Origin: Lindgomyces ingoldianus
Lineage: Eukaryota > Ascomycota > Dothideomycetes > Pleosporales > Lindgomycetaceae
Assembly (NCBI RefSeq): GCF_010093535.1
Contig: NW_022985183.1
Coordinates: forward strand, 1 to 64,000
DNA: 64,000 nt
Direction of reading: 5' to 3'
The translations under genes and the position numbers were made by a program. Below the pieces are notes generated by a model, which saw nothing but the letters and a program-made list of their open reading frames with translations, searched no databases and was not told where the DNA came from. Below are positions 36,138-49,121 of the stretch, in pieces (within the stretch, counting starts at the first letter, position 1; each line of letters opens with the position of its first letter).

Positions 36138-37283
36138 GCTGGGTCCTCTGATGGAGCTGCTTGGAAGGAGAGGGGAGAATGGATTTGGATTTGGGGATTT
36201 GCAGTTTGGGGTTGGTTTGGAGGAGGGGTACATCAGAGTAGCGAAGGAGCAATGTTGTGCTTTTGGACTGACCTGGGCTGTTTCTGGATCTGGGCTTGTT
36301 TGCATAGTTGGTGTGGAGTCGTTGGTGTTGAAGCTCTTTCAGGCTGGCTGAGGGTTTGAATATGTCTTTTTTGTTTGATCGATGTTACTTTCTCTCCTTC
36401 CTCTTCTCTACTTATCCCTTCCCTTCCCTTCCCCTACCTATTCTTCTGTTCAGATATTCGTTCATGATTTCGACGATTGTAGGAGTGGCACGCACGTATG
36501 TTGATAGAGAAGGGTATCTACACAGATAGCATGATTATGGTTGGGGATTATGATAACACTCACGTAATGGATGCTAGGCGATGGGGTGGGAGAGAAAAAG
36601 AATGAAGGATAGAAAGTTGAATGAAGTATTGATATCCAACGTAAATTTCCTAGAAGTATCTAGCTGTCTGTTTGGTGAACTTGGCTTGAACCTTGAGCTT
36701 GTGCAGAGACTATATACATACAGATGGCGTTGTCTTGGACACTGATGCTTCTGACAAATATGTGAATTCTCAGCTATCGACAACGTGCATCACGAGCACA
36801 CCCAATGGCAATGTAGAATGGATTGCATACATATCTCTCTCCACATCTGATAATATTTAACTTTTATATATATATGACTAACTCAAACTATCTACATTTC
36901 CGAGGACATCCATTGGATCCTTATCCACCATGGTGATTGTGACCGTGGCCATGATTTATTCCAATTTCAAGTCTTGTGCTCCTGCAAATTCCACAAGAGC
37001 GGTCCACCCAATTGCAATTTCAACCCACCATGAATGCACCATGCAGAAAAGGCAATCCAAACAGCCCACCAACCTACCCGCCAGACCAATCCCAGAAGAA
37101 CGTGGGAGAAGAAAGAAGAATACATCCATACTAAACGCCGCGCTATGCCATGCTAGATGAGAACAGAAATGCGAAGAAATCCCTCCCATCCACCCATCAG
37201 ACATGATGACCAAATCCAGAAAAAAAAGAAATCATCGTAAAACGGCCTGAATTTTCACACCCGCCTCAATCCCTTTCTTCCTC
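36138..37283. other. Convergent 3' region, no gene seen
   Basis: About 1.15 kb between the ends of the IQGAP (+) and MFS (-) genes. Nothing but short chance frames is seen. It includes a TA-rich tract near 36860-36880. Confidence 0.45.
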
Positions 37284-39310
37284 TCAATACGCCCTCGTCA
37301 TGTTATGCCTTCTTCCCCTCTGCTCCCCATCCCCATCCCCTTCCCCCTCATCCACATCCCCATCCACATCCCCACTCCCATTCACACTCCCATTGGAATT
37401 CCCAACCCCATTCGCCAACGTCCCATAATCCCTCCCTCTAACCCCGTTCGCGCCAGGCATAAGCGTCTCACTAGCGCTCTCTGCCTCCTCTTCAATATTC
37501 TCCCTATTAATCTTCCAACTCTTCCGATACACATATCCCACGAGGGCAATACCAATAAACAACGCTACAGCAAGTAGCATGATGTTGACGGGGACGGGGT
37601 TGTTGTGGAAGCCTTTATGAGTGAGGGCGTCGAGGGCGGATTGTGAGAAGTTGAAGAGGCCGGCTAGGCAGATGATCAGGCCGTAGACTTTGCCAAAGGT
37701 GGCGAAGCCGAAGACTTTGGCGGAGTAGTCGCTGCGTGGGATTGTTAGACTATGTAGATTGCGGAGCAGATGGTCAGAGGAACGGGGACCTACGAGACAG
37801 TGGTGTAGTAGAGAGGGCGGTAGAGGACGAATAGACAAACGTTTGCGTACGCGGCCCAGGTTTGAGGGATGACACCCAGGATGCCAATGGAAGTGGCGAT
37901 CATAACGAGCAGCCCGAGACAGAAGGGAGTGCTCGTGTTATCAAGAATGATACCTATAAACGGAACGGAGATCACACCCCCAAGAGGGAGCGCAACATCA
38001 AAGAAGTTATTAATTTCCACAGCCTTGGAGTAATCGCCAAACATGTAGGCGTACTGCGCGCGAATGGTTGCCACGAAGTAGTTGATCCTGGTCATCTGAA
38101 GGACGGTGAAGAGGGCGATCAGGATGAACCAGGCGGAGCGGACTTGTTCCGAGGCAGAACGGCCATGGAGCGCCCCCCATACGCCAGATATATTCTTCTT
38201 CTTTTCTTCCTTCTTGGTCTGCTCTGTTGCATCTTTACTGCCGAGCAACTCTGTGATCTCGCTTACGACGCTCTCACGGTGTACGCGCCGTGCTTCTCGC
38301 AGCCGGCGGACGGTCTCCTGGTCTTCGATCTCGTTGTCGGAGTCGTGAGTATCGTTTGTGTTGTCCTCGGCTTGGGTAACGAGCTCTCCCACGGTTTTGT
38401 AGGAAGTTGCCGGCATGACAGATATTTGGACGACGAGAATAAAAGCCGGGACAATGAGGTAGCAGAGAAAGAACTTCTTGGGCCAGAAAGAGCCACAAGA
38501 AGCCTGGTATATCAGCCTGTAGAAGAGGAATATAGCGCTCGAAGTATCGAAGGCCCCGGTCAGGAGCGCGAGGATTAGTCCCGAGTATTGTGGGAACGTG
38601 TTGCTGAGTTGGAAGGACGAGATGAAAATGAAGGGACCCCCCAGGGCAAGGAAAAGATAGCCGGGAATGTAGCCATCGAAGGGGAGATGCCACGCGAAGG
38701 CGAAGAGCAGTGACCCGATTGCGATGAAGACGGCTCCTATTATCCCACTCACTCGGGGCCCATAGCGATCGAGGATTGTGCCGACGGGGAGGGCGACGAC
38801 GTTGGTGGATACGGCAGCAACGGTGAACATCAAGTTGAGCCTGTAATGGTTTCTATTAGCACCGGGCATTCCACCTACCAACAAGTCCAATGTGTCTATA
38901 CTGACCGCAACTCCTGGGCGTAGCACACGGGCACATTGTCCTCCAGCTCCTGCTTGGTGCAATAATCCCTATAAACCTCCTCCTCGATGAGAACAGGCTT
39001 TATTGCGGCGTATCCGAAAACGACACCGGCGGCGAAAAGGCAATAAATAACAGCGAAGAAGACCTGTACTGCATCACAAGTGAGCAGGCCATCTTATCTT
39101 AATCGCGCCACAACCTCCCCCCGGAGTCTACTTACACACTCTCTTCCACTTGGGGACCTCAAAAGCGCCAACGGGCTCCTCATGCGCAGTTGGCGGCACC
39201 CAGCTGCCCACAGGATTAAAGCTCATCTTCCGATGTCTGCTGTCGGGGCTCTGTTCTCTGCTCCACGGCTCATACTCCTCCATAGTCGACAATCGCTCTG
39301 CCAAACTCAT
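37284..39310 (-). CDS. MFS transporter, Fmp42-like (SLC43-type)
   Basis: Four exons (39310-39136, 39068-38906, 38840-37794, 37731-37284) with introns of 67, 65 and 62 bp give 610 residues. The first exon is a cytoplasmic start with the MFS helix 1 following in exon 2 (VFFAVIYCLFAAGVVFG). Then come VSTNVVALPVGTILDRYGPR, the family's signature loop (DRxGxR) between helices 2 and 3, and a long acidic cytoplasmic loop between helices 6 and 7 (about residues 310-385). The last helices include INYFVATIRAQY and SDYSAKVFGFATFGK. About twelve membrane segments fit. The C-terminus has a Gly/Asp/Glu repeat encoded by an imperfect CCCATCC-type tract (about 37320-37400). Fmp42 relatives are membrane transporters, likely for amino acids by analogy with SLC43. 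The substrate is not proven. Confidence 0.85.
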
Positions 39311-40399
39311 TTTGACAGACTTCGCCCCAACCCCGCAGTCCAGCGGCTATACACAGCAAGCCCGGCGGAGATGAGGTCAAGCCAAGGCAGCGCGATCCAG
39401 CGGCTGGCACGGTGTCTGTTGGTAGTCGACCCCGCGCAGTAAGAGGATTCGGGAGCAAAAATGGTGAATGACGTCGGGCGCAAGAGAGTGACGCAATTGG
39501 CAAGACTAGGGAGGCTCGAGGGATGACAACGGATGCGCAGACTGGCCCCGGTAGGAAGAGGAGAAGAGGTCAGGCCCTATATACATGATGGCGAATTGAG
39601 ACGAGCGGGGGAACATGTCTGGTCGGGTGCTTGGCGGATGATGGATGCGGGCGGCTGGAGCAGGTTCCCAGCCGCATGGGGATTTGGGAAGCCTCGTGAT
39701 CACGATGGTTGCGTGAGAGAGCTGGGGAATTACGAATTGTGCCAACTGGAATTACAACATCTTCACACTCTATTCCCCATATTCTGTAGACTTCTTTCAT
39801 CCGCTGGATAATACACGCAACAATTCCTCCTCTTCTCCTTCCCAATCACCACCAAAACGCTATTATCTGCGATATCACCCACAAGCCAATCCGCGCCTCG
39901 AGTCATGGGAGCTCCAGGAGCTTGGGCCTCCTGCATTTCGCAAAATTTCCTTCCTTTTTTCTCTCCTCATGTTCGGCAATCCCCTAAGCCCCCGATCTTG
40001 CTCACCTTCAGATTCAGTTGCGTGAGGTTGACGATCAGTTGACTTTACTTGGTGTGATTGTGAACTCAACAATGGGACTGGGACTACGAGTGACAAATTT
40101 TTATTGATTCCCTGGCTGCTTAGATCCATTAGGATTAGAGACATTCAATGTCTAAACGAAAAATGAAAAATGAAAATAACTCCCAACAATTTCCGATACT
40201 TCGATGCGCGAGCTCTCATCCATCGGGGTGTTGATAAGGAATGACAGAAAACAAGACCCCAAAGAATTAACCTCTTCCAGTGCCCTTTTTTTTAAATTTG
40301 GTTTTGATTATAAAGGCTGTCGGCTGGCTTGGTGCCGTGCTTGACTATCTGACTGGTCGCTCCTTTTCTGAATCATGTTCATGCTCCCTATCATGGTAT
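39311..40399. other. Intergenic, no gene seen
   Basis: About 1.1 kb between the MFS promoter side and the 3' end of the MARVEL gene. The frames seen are short and unlike known proteins. Confidence 0.45.
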
Positions 40400-41074
40400 T
40401 CAGACGTCAACGGACTTTGGAGCCGTGTTGGCCTTCTTATTCTTATAAAAGAGCGTTGGGAGAAGAACGCAGGAGGTAGTGAACAAGATGCTGCATCTTA
40501 TTAGCTCGTGTTGATCGGCGGATTAATGGTATGGTCTTACCAGAGGGCAATGGCCAAGCCCCAGACAGCCTTGGACTGGAAGCAGTTGGACTTGGTAGCA
40601 CCAGCCCAGTTGCCAAGGTTAAGCTTGGATCCAATGGTGTTGAGGTTCTGGGAAACCGACATGGTGAAGGCATAGGCGGAGGCGGCATCGACCTCCTTGG
40701 ACGCCTTCCCGATAACATAGCAATTGAGGAAGGATAGAGGCTTGCCAACCGTCACCGCGACGACGATGAAGGCGATAAGGAGGAGAGAGTCCACACCGGA
40801 CATGACGAAGAGTCCCAGGTTGGCTTGAGACCAGTAGAACGGAATGCTGACCAGAACATAGAGGGTGGCGATGCATGTCTAGAGAAGTGTTAGTCGTGAT
40901 CACATCTTCACAAGATGTTGTTCATACCACACTGAGTGTTCCGACAAACTCTTTAGGAGGCTCTATTCCGTTCGAAACAATGAGAGAGATGAAGTTGGCC
41001 GAAATGCCAATGATGATTATCATGGAAATGACTTGAAGAATTCGCACGAGAAGGAAGGTCTTGCTCAAAGGCAT
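40400..41074 (-). CDS. MARVEL-domain-type membrane protein
   Basis: Three exons (41074-40928, 40878-40541, 40490-40400), with introns of 49 and 50 bp, give 191 residues. Four membrane segments are evident: VRILQVISMIIIIGISANFI, ATLYVLVSIPFYWSQA, SLLLIAFIVVAVTVG and, near the end, AVWGLAIALCILFTTSCVLL. Between segments 3 and 4 there is an extracellular loop with Cys pairs (LNCYV and SNCFQ), usual for fungal MARVEL proteins. The tail is basic (KNKKANTAPKSVDV). MARVEL proteins such as Nce102 shape plasma-membrane domains (eisosomes). This one is related in layout only, and I would not name it Nce102. The last acceptor was chosen because other AGs cause an immediate stop. Confidence 0.75.
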
Positions 41075-42279
41075 GGCTCCATAGCTTGGGACAGGCATGA
41101 CGAGTGATGGTAGAAGAGGTTTCGTATATGTCTGAGGAACTTTGTGTGGAAAGGTGTTGGAAAAGATGGTGTCGTCAAAGGCCAGAAGAAGTGCTTAAGT
41201 AGCAAAGAATGGACCGTAACCTGCCAGCAGATCGAATGAATGCGTGGTGACAGAGAACTTTTCAAGGAGCGGGATCCGGCCGAGAGACGGAATGAAACAA
41301 AGAAAAGAGAAAAGGAAACTCGTGAAGTGGAGGAGAAGGTGAGTTGGGTGCTGAAGTGGTTGATGATTCTCAAATGCTACGTCCAGCGCATCTTTTATAT
41401 CTGAGATACTTGTTTCTGCTTGAACAAGATCATTCGAAAATCAGATGGCTGAATCAATTGCTATTCTTGTTAGCCTCTAACAGTCGTATGCTGTTTCATG
41501 GAATCTTGAGTAGTCGCTGGCCCTGCCAATCAGCGCGTAGCATCGCAATACCACAGAAAATGTCCGATTTAGACGAGCCGTGGCACTGACGATGCAGGCG
41601 GCTACAGCATAACAAACCCTGACCAAATCAGGACTGCAGTTCGACCAAGGCCAGTCAGAACGGAGAGATCTCAGGCGGCTCTAAAGGATCTGAAGCCACA
41701 GTTTGCTTCATGATTCCGATGGACGACGGTTAACGACACGGCATGCTTCTTTGCTTCCCCGGCCCACTTCGGCTCTCCGACCAGCATCGCGCGCGGGAGC
41801 TATCCTTAGAGAGCAAGAGGCTCAATCAGAGGCTTTGGAGCAGTGGCATGTGTCTAGCCTGTTCGACTTGTCGGTCAAACGTGTTGCTGAAGAAACGTGA
41901 GGTAAGATGAGAGGGCTCATGCAGAGCAAACGTCCATGCTCGCTTGTTCAGCTGGCTACCATCGTACGTGGAGGCGCTGAGTGTCATGACTCTGAGTCGT
42001 ACAGCTCGCCCAGAGGAAGTTGTTGGCTATTCATCAATGCAATGGTTGAGTTGATGTTCATGATGCACAGTATTAGTATTAGTGAGGAGAGGCTTCCGCT
42101 CTTGATGCATCATCAGCTCCAATTTAAGCAGGTCCAGCCGATATCTCGGCATCGGCTTGAGGCGGTCGGAACGCGCTCCTCTTTGTGAACCAGTCGGCTA
42201 TCACCACAGGTGGTGGTGGGGTTGGGGAGAAGAGATTTCTGATTTCAATTCACTCTTCTTTTATTGTAAGTTCAGCAAA
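41075..42279. other. Divergent intergenic, no gene seen
   Basis: About 1.2 kb between the MARVEL gene (-) and the amidase gene (+), with both promoters. Small frames on the plus strand have no known domain. Confidence 0.45.
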
Positions 42280-44125
42280 ATGGGTTTTATGAGCTATCTA
42301 CAACACAGACGCGACTGGTGCGGAACTCTCCCCCCCGCATGGAGCTCCAACAGGGAAGCTAACATGAAGACAGCCAGCGCAAGCAGATAGAGCGCGCCTC
42401 GAAGATCGCGAGTCTCCCTCAGCCATACCTTTGTCCCCTAACTTCTCAAGAGCGAACAATCCTAGGGAAGCCCATCCAGGAGCTCGTCCAGGATGTTCAC
42501 AGGCAAATCACCAATCCCGTCGATATCCTCCGAGCTTACGGGAAGGTCACCATTGAAGCTCACAAGAAGACAAATTGCGCGACAGAGATACTGTTTCCGG
42601 AAGCGGAGGAGTGGGCGAAGAACGAGGTTAATCTGAATGGGCCTCTTGCTGGTATTCCTGTGTCCCTGAAGGACTCGATTCAAGTGAAGGGCTTCGACAT
42701 ATCAGTCGGCTATTCCTGTAATACTGGGAAACCATATGCTGAAGATGGCGCTATGGTCAAGATACTCAAGGATGCTGGTATGAAGACCTGAACAGTTCAC
42801 TTGAGCCTCTCTAACAACCCTAGGTGCTGTGCCGTTTATCAAGACAAACCTTCCTACGACCCTTCTATCATTTGAGTCTACCAACGACGTTTGGGGCCGT
42901 TGTACGAACCCACACAATAACAAATACTCTCCGGGAGGGTCAACAGGGGGAGAATCTGCACTACTAGCCTTTGGTGGTAGCCGTATCGGTATTGGATCAG
43001 ATGTTGCCGGTTCAGTCCGCGCACCCGCACACTTCTCTGGCTGTTATTCATTACGGTGCTCGACTGGAAGATGGCCGAAGATGGGAATGAACACTAGTAT
43101 GCCCGGACAGGAAGCTATTCCTAGCGTCTTCAGCCCAATGGCCCGGACCTTGAACGACCTTGCCTACTTTACCCGAAGCTTTGTGGGGATGAAACCTTGG
43201 GAATACGACTATACCGTCCATCCCCTTGAATGGAGGGAAAGCATAGAGACGGAGTACAAGGAGAAAAAGAAGCTCCGCGTCGGTGTAATGCGCACCGATC
43301 GGGTCGTTGATCCATCCCCGGCATGTGCGCGTGCCCTAGAGAAGGTGGCCTCTGCATTAAAAGCCGAAGGACATGAGGTTTATGATGTAGAGCCACCATC
43401 TCCTTATGAAGCTCTTGTCATTGCATCGCAATTGCTGCTTAGCGATGGATGCCAAACATTCATGTCCTTCTTCCGTACTGGAGAATGGAACGACCCTGGT
43501 GCCGCCCAAATGGTATTCTATATGCGACTGCCGAGGCCCATCAAGTATCTGTATTATTTGTGGGTGAAGTATGTTAAAGGCGATAGTGTCTGGGCTGGCT
43601 TGTTACGAAACTGGCATCCAAAGAGTGCATACGAGTACTGGCAACTTGTCGGCCGTCGCGAGGCTTTTAAAGCTAGGTTCTTCGATTGGTGGTCTGAAGA
43701 AGCAAATATGGACTTTATGATAACTCCACCGAACGCGACTCCTGCAGTACCTCATGATGGAATGCATGATGCTGTTAGTAGCTGTGGATACACATTCCTG
43801 TTCAACCTAGTAAATATTTGATTCGGGCTGTTTCAGTATGGGACTAATGTTATCGTAGTTGGATTATCCGGCCGGTATCATCCCCGTCACTCATGTCGAC
43901 CCGGCGTTGGATCAACTCCCTTCTACCTTCAACTTTAAGAAGTTGAATGGAGTCGCAAAAGGAGCATACAAGCATTATGACGCGACTAAGATGGCAGGTC
44001 TGCCTGTCGCGGTACAAGTAGTTGGCCGCCGCTTGGAGGAAGAGAAGGTTCTTGCAGCCATGGAGAGAGTCGAGGATGCGTTAGATAAGCACGGTGGCCG
44101 ATACCAGCTGATGGAGGTTGATTGA
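42280..44125 (+). CDS. FAAH-like amidase (amidase signature family)
   Basis: Four exons (42280-42317, 42374-42777, 42824-43809, 43859-44125) with introns of 56, 46 and 49 bp give 564 residues. The first small exon was inferred: it supplies the only good Met, and its intron has a GCTAAC branch point. The amidase signature is complete. The catalytic Lys is in PVSLKDSI (about residue 112), the middle Ser in GGSTGGE (about 187) and the nucleophile Ser in GSDVAGSVR (about 211). The spacings of 75 and 24 residues equal those of mammalian FAAH (142, 217, 241). Family text such as NNKYSPGG and RCSTGRWPKMGMNTSMPGQE supports the fungal FAAH-like branch. Such enzymes cleave amides, including fatty acid amides. 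The real substrate is unknown. Confidence 0.85.
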
Positions 44126-45288
44126 AGGTTTTGTCCGATCTAGATGGTGGTTCTACTTGCTTAGTGATGACCAGGGTCTGCAAGGCTGGAAAAGTGATTA
44201 ATATTCAGCACTTGTATATAAATCAAGCAGAAGTGATCTTTATCGCAGACTAAACTAGTTCTCCCAAAGGTTGATTGTCTCCATGGCACTCAGAGTGAAC
44301 TCGTCGATCCTCGACTTGAGCTGACATCACCTTCAGGCTTCCATTCTGTGATAGTTCAAGTAGGTGCCGGGACTACAACATGATTAACGGGGATTTTCCA
44401 AGGTTGCCTGAGTGCTAAACGTACCTGCACCAGATACTGTTGATTTGAGATGGCTCCAAAAGCTAATGGATACTAGAATCTCGCGTATAGTCTTTAGATT
44501 CTCATCCTCATCCTCATCCTCATCCGCACCCGCACCTGCACCTGCACTCGTGCCCGCATCTGCATCCGCACCCAAGAATCCACAAGCAGCAGGTTCCTTT
44601 TGCCTGGGGGTGAACTTGAGACACCGACAGCGGTACCTTCAGCCGTGTCATGTCAACGAGGCGAGGCGGATCCGCAATGCTGCCCCTCGAAGATTTGCTT
44701 TATCATCGCCTGGACCTTAGCTCCTGCAGCCTCTGAAGCTCTGCCTTGCCCCACTATCATCACTTCACCCCTCACGTCCAAGCTCCTTTCAGGCTGGCCC
44801 CTTGCACTTGTTCCACCCCACTTGCGGCTGCCAAGACCTCAAAAGTATTTGGAAGCACTTGGTTACACGTTCGTCTTCCGAGTGGGTTTTTGTCGTCCGG
44901 CCCTCTGCGGTCCAATAGCGAGATAATTTGAAGGAGAGACACCCGCGGAATTGGAGGCATGGAGCAATGTCGAATGTTTTGGGACGGCTGACATGGAGGT
45001 GAAGGTTCTGGGCTGTATGACTGGTGAGGGATCTTGTCCGGAAACAAGGTGCAAGGAAAACGTCATCTCGGATATTTGAGATGTAGGGGATGGGAGGGGT
45101 CCGCTAGAGCTAAGGTAGGAGCTGGGACGAATGGCTGCGAAGGTTGGACAAAGAGGAGAACGTGGGGACCTCGAGGGACTATATAAGTTCTTACACCCGC
45201 TGAGGACCCTAATGTCTGCTTGCTCTTACTATTGCCGCTATCGGAAACCGTACTACTATTTAAATAATTGAAACTTGAACCGGCGAAA
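44126..45288. other. Intergenic with a microsatellite, no gene seen
   Basis: About 1.16 kb. A Ser/Pro/Ala-type repeat (TCATCC then GCACCTGCACC units) lies at about 44499-44575; the frames it produces are low-complexity. No gene is supported. Confidence 0.5.
45180..45187 (+). promoter_or_regulatory. TATA box before the GFA gene
   Basis: TATATAAG lies 109 bp before the ATG at 45289, the right distance for a fungal TATA box. Confidence 0.5.
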
Positions 45289-45888
45289 ATGCAGTCTTAT
45301 TCTGGAAAGTGTCACTGCGGAAACACGGAATGGACAGCGAAGCTCGAGAAAGATCAGCAGGGGCATATTCTTTGGTCAGTACTGCCAGTTATACGTCAAT
45401 CAGAAATCTCGATTTTATTTTGTAAGTGTTAAGATGCTGACCAAATGTAGCCATTGCGACACTTGCAAATACCTCTCGGGCTCAACTTTTACCTTGAACC
45501 AAATCATTCCCAAAGCCAACCTCACCATCACAAAGGGGAAGGACAGTCTGAATCGTTACACTTATTACGGGGAATCTGGTACAGTTAATTGGCTGTGCTA
45601 TTCATTTGTATCTAGCTGACAAGATATCCAGGTAAACCGGTCTATTGCTACTTCTGCCCCAACTGCACCAGTCACGTGTACCACCACCAGGTCAGCACAC
45701 ATCACTCTTCCATGTTGCTCAGCTAAGAACTTCAGACCGTTATGGGCGACGACACAATCATACTTCGCACCGGGATGCTGGAGCAAGGACTCAAGGAATT
45801 CAAGCCTGCTGCTGAGATCTTTGGCAAGGCCAAGTTGCCATGGGAGAAGGAGGTTGCGCAGACCTTTGACACTCTGCCCCCATCGTAA
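45289..45888 (+). CDS. GFA/CENP-V-domain protein (glutathione-dependent formaldehyde-activating type)
   Basis: Four exons (45289-45374, 45451-45578, 45632-45690, 45736-45888) with introns of 76, 53, 45 bp give 141 residues. The zinc-binding cysteines of the family are all present: GKCHCGN near the start, CHCDTCKYLSG after the first intron, and CPNCTSHVY. The family also carries the SGSTFTLN strand seen here. The fold binds two zincs. Members such as Gfa of bacteria speed formaldehyde addition to glutathione, but most fungal ones have no proven role. At 141 residues this is at the short end of the range. All splice sites are near standard, and the frame is kept through every join. The call rests on motif order. 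Confidence 0.85.
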
Positions 45889-46282
45889 GCGCCCTTGCTT
45901 ATTAAACTCTAGGAGTTGTTGCGCTGAGTAGAGTTGAGAGAGAGTTGAGTGGAGAAGGAGTCTCTAAACTGTACTATTACTGGCTCTGGTGGAGTCAATG
46001 GGTCATCAGGCTGATGAGAATCTTTGTACTTAGTAACACCAATGCAAAACTTTAAATGCATTTGCGACTCGATACCTGCGGATGCGACTCAGCGGAACCA
46101 GCACTTGCTGCTCACATGCTACTGCTTCCGAAGTGCTACAAGCAAGACTTTTTTAGAGAGGCGAAGCGAATCGAAGTCAGTTCATATGCGTTGATACAAC
46201 ATACGACATTCATTCATACATGTTCTCATTCAATGGTATCTATTTGTCATGCCCAAGATCCAATCGTCTCCAAGAAATCCGC
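45889..46282. other. Convergent 3' region, no gene seen
   Basis: About 390 bp between the ends of the GFA (+) and MsrA (-) genes. Nothing of note is seen. Confidence 0.45.
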
Positions 46283-46978
46283 CTATTCTGACAACGCGGG
46301 AAACTTACGAAGGAAATGTGAAGGGCATTCATATCCTCCAGGGTCTAGGTATAAATTAACCTCTGATCAACCAATGACCGTGGGGTGGGAGAGAACATAC
46401 TCTTGTCTAAGTATAGCTGATGATACGTCTCAGCGTCGTACCAGTCTCCCGCTGGAATCACCTCGGTCGCAACCTTGCCCTTCCACCACTCCTTGTTCGC
46501 CTTATCTGTGACATCCTTTGCAATTCCCTCCTGTTCTTCATTGTGGAAGAATATGACACTTCTATATTGGGATCCGACATCTGGGCCTTGTCGATTCGCC
46601 GTGGTAGGATCGTGCATCTTGTAGAAGAACTCGAGAAGTTGTCTATACGAGACTTTCTCGGGATCGTATATGACTTGGAGGGCTTCGGCGTCTGCGATAT
46701 CGTCAGCAATCGATCGGAATGGGGGAGTGAGTCGTCTTACGTCCTGAGCGCCCACTGCACACGCTCCGATAGCTAGGGTTCTTGGTGTCACCTCCGATGT
46801 ACCCTACTCTCGCATCAAGCAACCCCTTGTTCGCGAATGCTCGCCGATACATATGCTCAACACCCCAGAAGCAGCCAGCTGCCACCGTAGCCGTCTGAGC
46901 TCCCGCAGGAATCGCCATAGGAGTCGCTGGAGAATTCTTTGTGGAGAACGGCTTGATTAGTCGGGAAAGAAATGACAT
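46283..46978 (-). CDS. msrA: Peptide-methionine (S)-S-oxide reductase MsrA
   Basis: Three exons (46978-46741, 46691-46401, 46344-46283) with introns of 49 and 56 bp give 196 residues. MsrA reduces the S form of methionine sulfoxide in proteins and is recycled by thioredoxin. The catalytic Cys lies in AAGCFWGVEH (about residue 36), and GYIGGDTKNPSYRSVCSG follows, as in the family. Then come GHAEALQVIYDP and KMHDPTTANRQGPDVGSQYRS, and the last exon ends with GYECPSHF, which holds a resolving Cys. The N-terminus before the domain (MSFLSRLIKPFSTKN) is basic and may direct the protein to mitochondria. A Met at 46918 (MAIPAGAQ) would give a cytosolic form. An upstream Met at 47071 is in frame but less likely. 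Confidence 0.92.
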
Positions 46979-49121
46979 AGAGAGGTAGGACAGGACAACG
47001 AGACTACAAGTCGTGCAGCGCTTCACTTTTAAGGTATTTCGAGATACTGTATTGTTTAGGCAGATGATCAATCTTCGCTTTTGACGAGAATTCCGCAGTA
47101 TCTTATGTACAATGGGTATTTGAGATCTCGACGATGGTCGCGAATCAATGCGTCAGAGAAGTTGACAAATCCCATGAAGCCACACTTGTGGCGCAATCGC
47201 CACTAGCGCAGCTTGCTACTTTGGTGGAATTGATTCGGAATCTCAACATCAATAATATATCCACTATCCTTCAATGTTATTCCGTCATCAATATTTCCCT
47301 CTCTCAAATGTCCAGTGTCTGACGTGTCCAGGTGTACGTGTGTGTGTGTTGGGGCGAAGGAGCTCACTTCTCGAGCTCAGGACGCTTTCTCCAAAGGTGC
47401 CTTTAGCCGGACTTTTCGCAACGTGGACTGACGAAGATTCCTTAAGCAACCGCTTCCAGCATTCGCAAAAGGCCTGTCGGATCTTCTGTTCCTGCGCGAG
47501 AAGATTTGGAGGGCGCGGTCGTCGTCTTCCGCAGACAATCCGCAGCAATGCATCCGATCCGGTGCACGGGTATGTCAGAGCAGCAACCTGTCCTTTCAAT
47601 ACCTGGGAAGCTTGCTCCTTTGGCTCGTATCTTTGCTGTTTGTCCTTAGAATTCAAACTACCTCGATTTCTTGACAAGGTCTTTCTTTTTTTTCAAGCTC
47701 CAGGTGTTGACTGCCAAGCCGCTCGTCGACATGCAGGCCTCGGTGTGCTGTCGTGACTTGACGTCTGTAATCAATTTTCAATCTATTGCACCGAACTTCT
47801 CGCAGTCGGTTGTATTGTCAAAGGCTGTCAACCGGCAAAGACCGGGCCTGGAAGCATCACGATGCCCTTTTGGAGTTTGCCTTTCCAATCGCTGGAGGTA
47901 CTGGCAACCTGTGGGGCCCAGAATGCGGCTGCAGCCTGAGCAGTTATTTTTATCACGCTTTCGAGATCTAGTGCATGCCCTTGCAGAAACAGCCTCTGCG
48001 AAGTTAGATTGTTACATGGTTTCTGACCACGGTGGAGTGACAAGCATTAATTTAAGGTTAATCTACAGATCAATATCTGCATCCCGTTTCGAGATCTACG
48101 ACATGGGGTAGCTCAAACGGCCACGCTCACGAAGCTCTACAACCTCATGAATGCTATTTTCAGCACTCGCTACCAGTACAATATACTACTGCGTCGCCAT
48201 ACGAGACCTATAGATGAGCTTTCCTGTCCCTGTGAACCTGTTCTAGCTGCTTTTTTCTCGCTTCCGCCAGAAGGTTCAGTCTAGCTGTTCTATTTCAGGA
48301 TCGGCACCCCAGAATTTTATATTCACTTCATTCAAAGCTAATATATGACGACCGTGCTGACCGTCTCAACTCCCTTCGACAAGCGAAGCCGCGGGAAGAT
48401 GCCGACGCGAGAAACTGCCCATCTGAAGTCATATGATTTCTGACAGGTAATCGTCGAACTCAGAATTTCGTATTGCAAATTGTAACCTCTATCATCCCGC
48501 ACGATTGTAAGTGCTAGATTGCTAAGGAAGCTTCAACCAGCTGGATTTCCCGGTCGAAGACCTGGCAGAAAGAGACGCTACCGGCCGAGCAGCAGACTTG
48601 AGCCGGGATCTGGATGCATCCTGCCCGGGACAATCGATATGAAAAACCTCGCATTTGGTCAATGGAGCATCGTGTAATACCGACAAATGCATCTTTGAGC
48701 TCTTACTGGATGTTCCTACCTAACCCCAGAGATTGGGCCTTCGCATTGGAACAAGCTTGAGGCCTTGTTTGTCCTCAATCGAGCAGAGTTCATGGGAGAC
48801 ACGAACTCACCTGAGTTGTGCACTGGATTCCCAACCTATGAGTAATGCCGGCCCGCCGGACCACCCGTACAGCATATTGGGAGATGTACTTGGCATCAGA
48901 TATCCAGGCCTGGTCGACTGGTGGGATCGAACGATAGGCAATGCAGGAAAAGTGGTATTGTACTCACGGGACAGGGTGCGGAGTAGCCGAACGTTTGGTA
49001 TATAACTCCCTTCATATCCCCCAGAATTGATCTTCACCAAGTCACCATTCAGGCTCAGCAACGATCGACATTACAACCAAATTTGCACCCAGCATCTTCC
49101 AATCCCAACACCAAATCCAAA
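46979..49121. other. 2.1 kb without a recognisable gene
   Basis: Several frames of 70-160 residues overlap on both strands here (for example 47274-47756). None has a known motif or a sensible exon structure. A short GTGTGTGTGT run lies near 47338. This may be regulatory DNA or eroded sequence. Confidence 0.45.

Noticed and set aside
37862..38578. 238-residue plus-strand open frame
   Set aside because: It is antisense to exon 3 of the MFS transporter and has no domain of its own.
44412..44720. 102-residue Ser/Pro/Ala-rich open frame
   Set aside because: It is created by a microsatellite (TCATCC and GCACCT units); the rest has no similarity that I recognise.
47274..47756. 160-residue plus-strand frame and 129-residue minus-strand frame on the same stretch
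   Set aside because: They overlap, have no domain, and show no sensible intron or promoter context.
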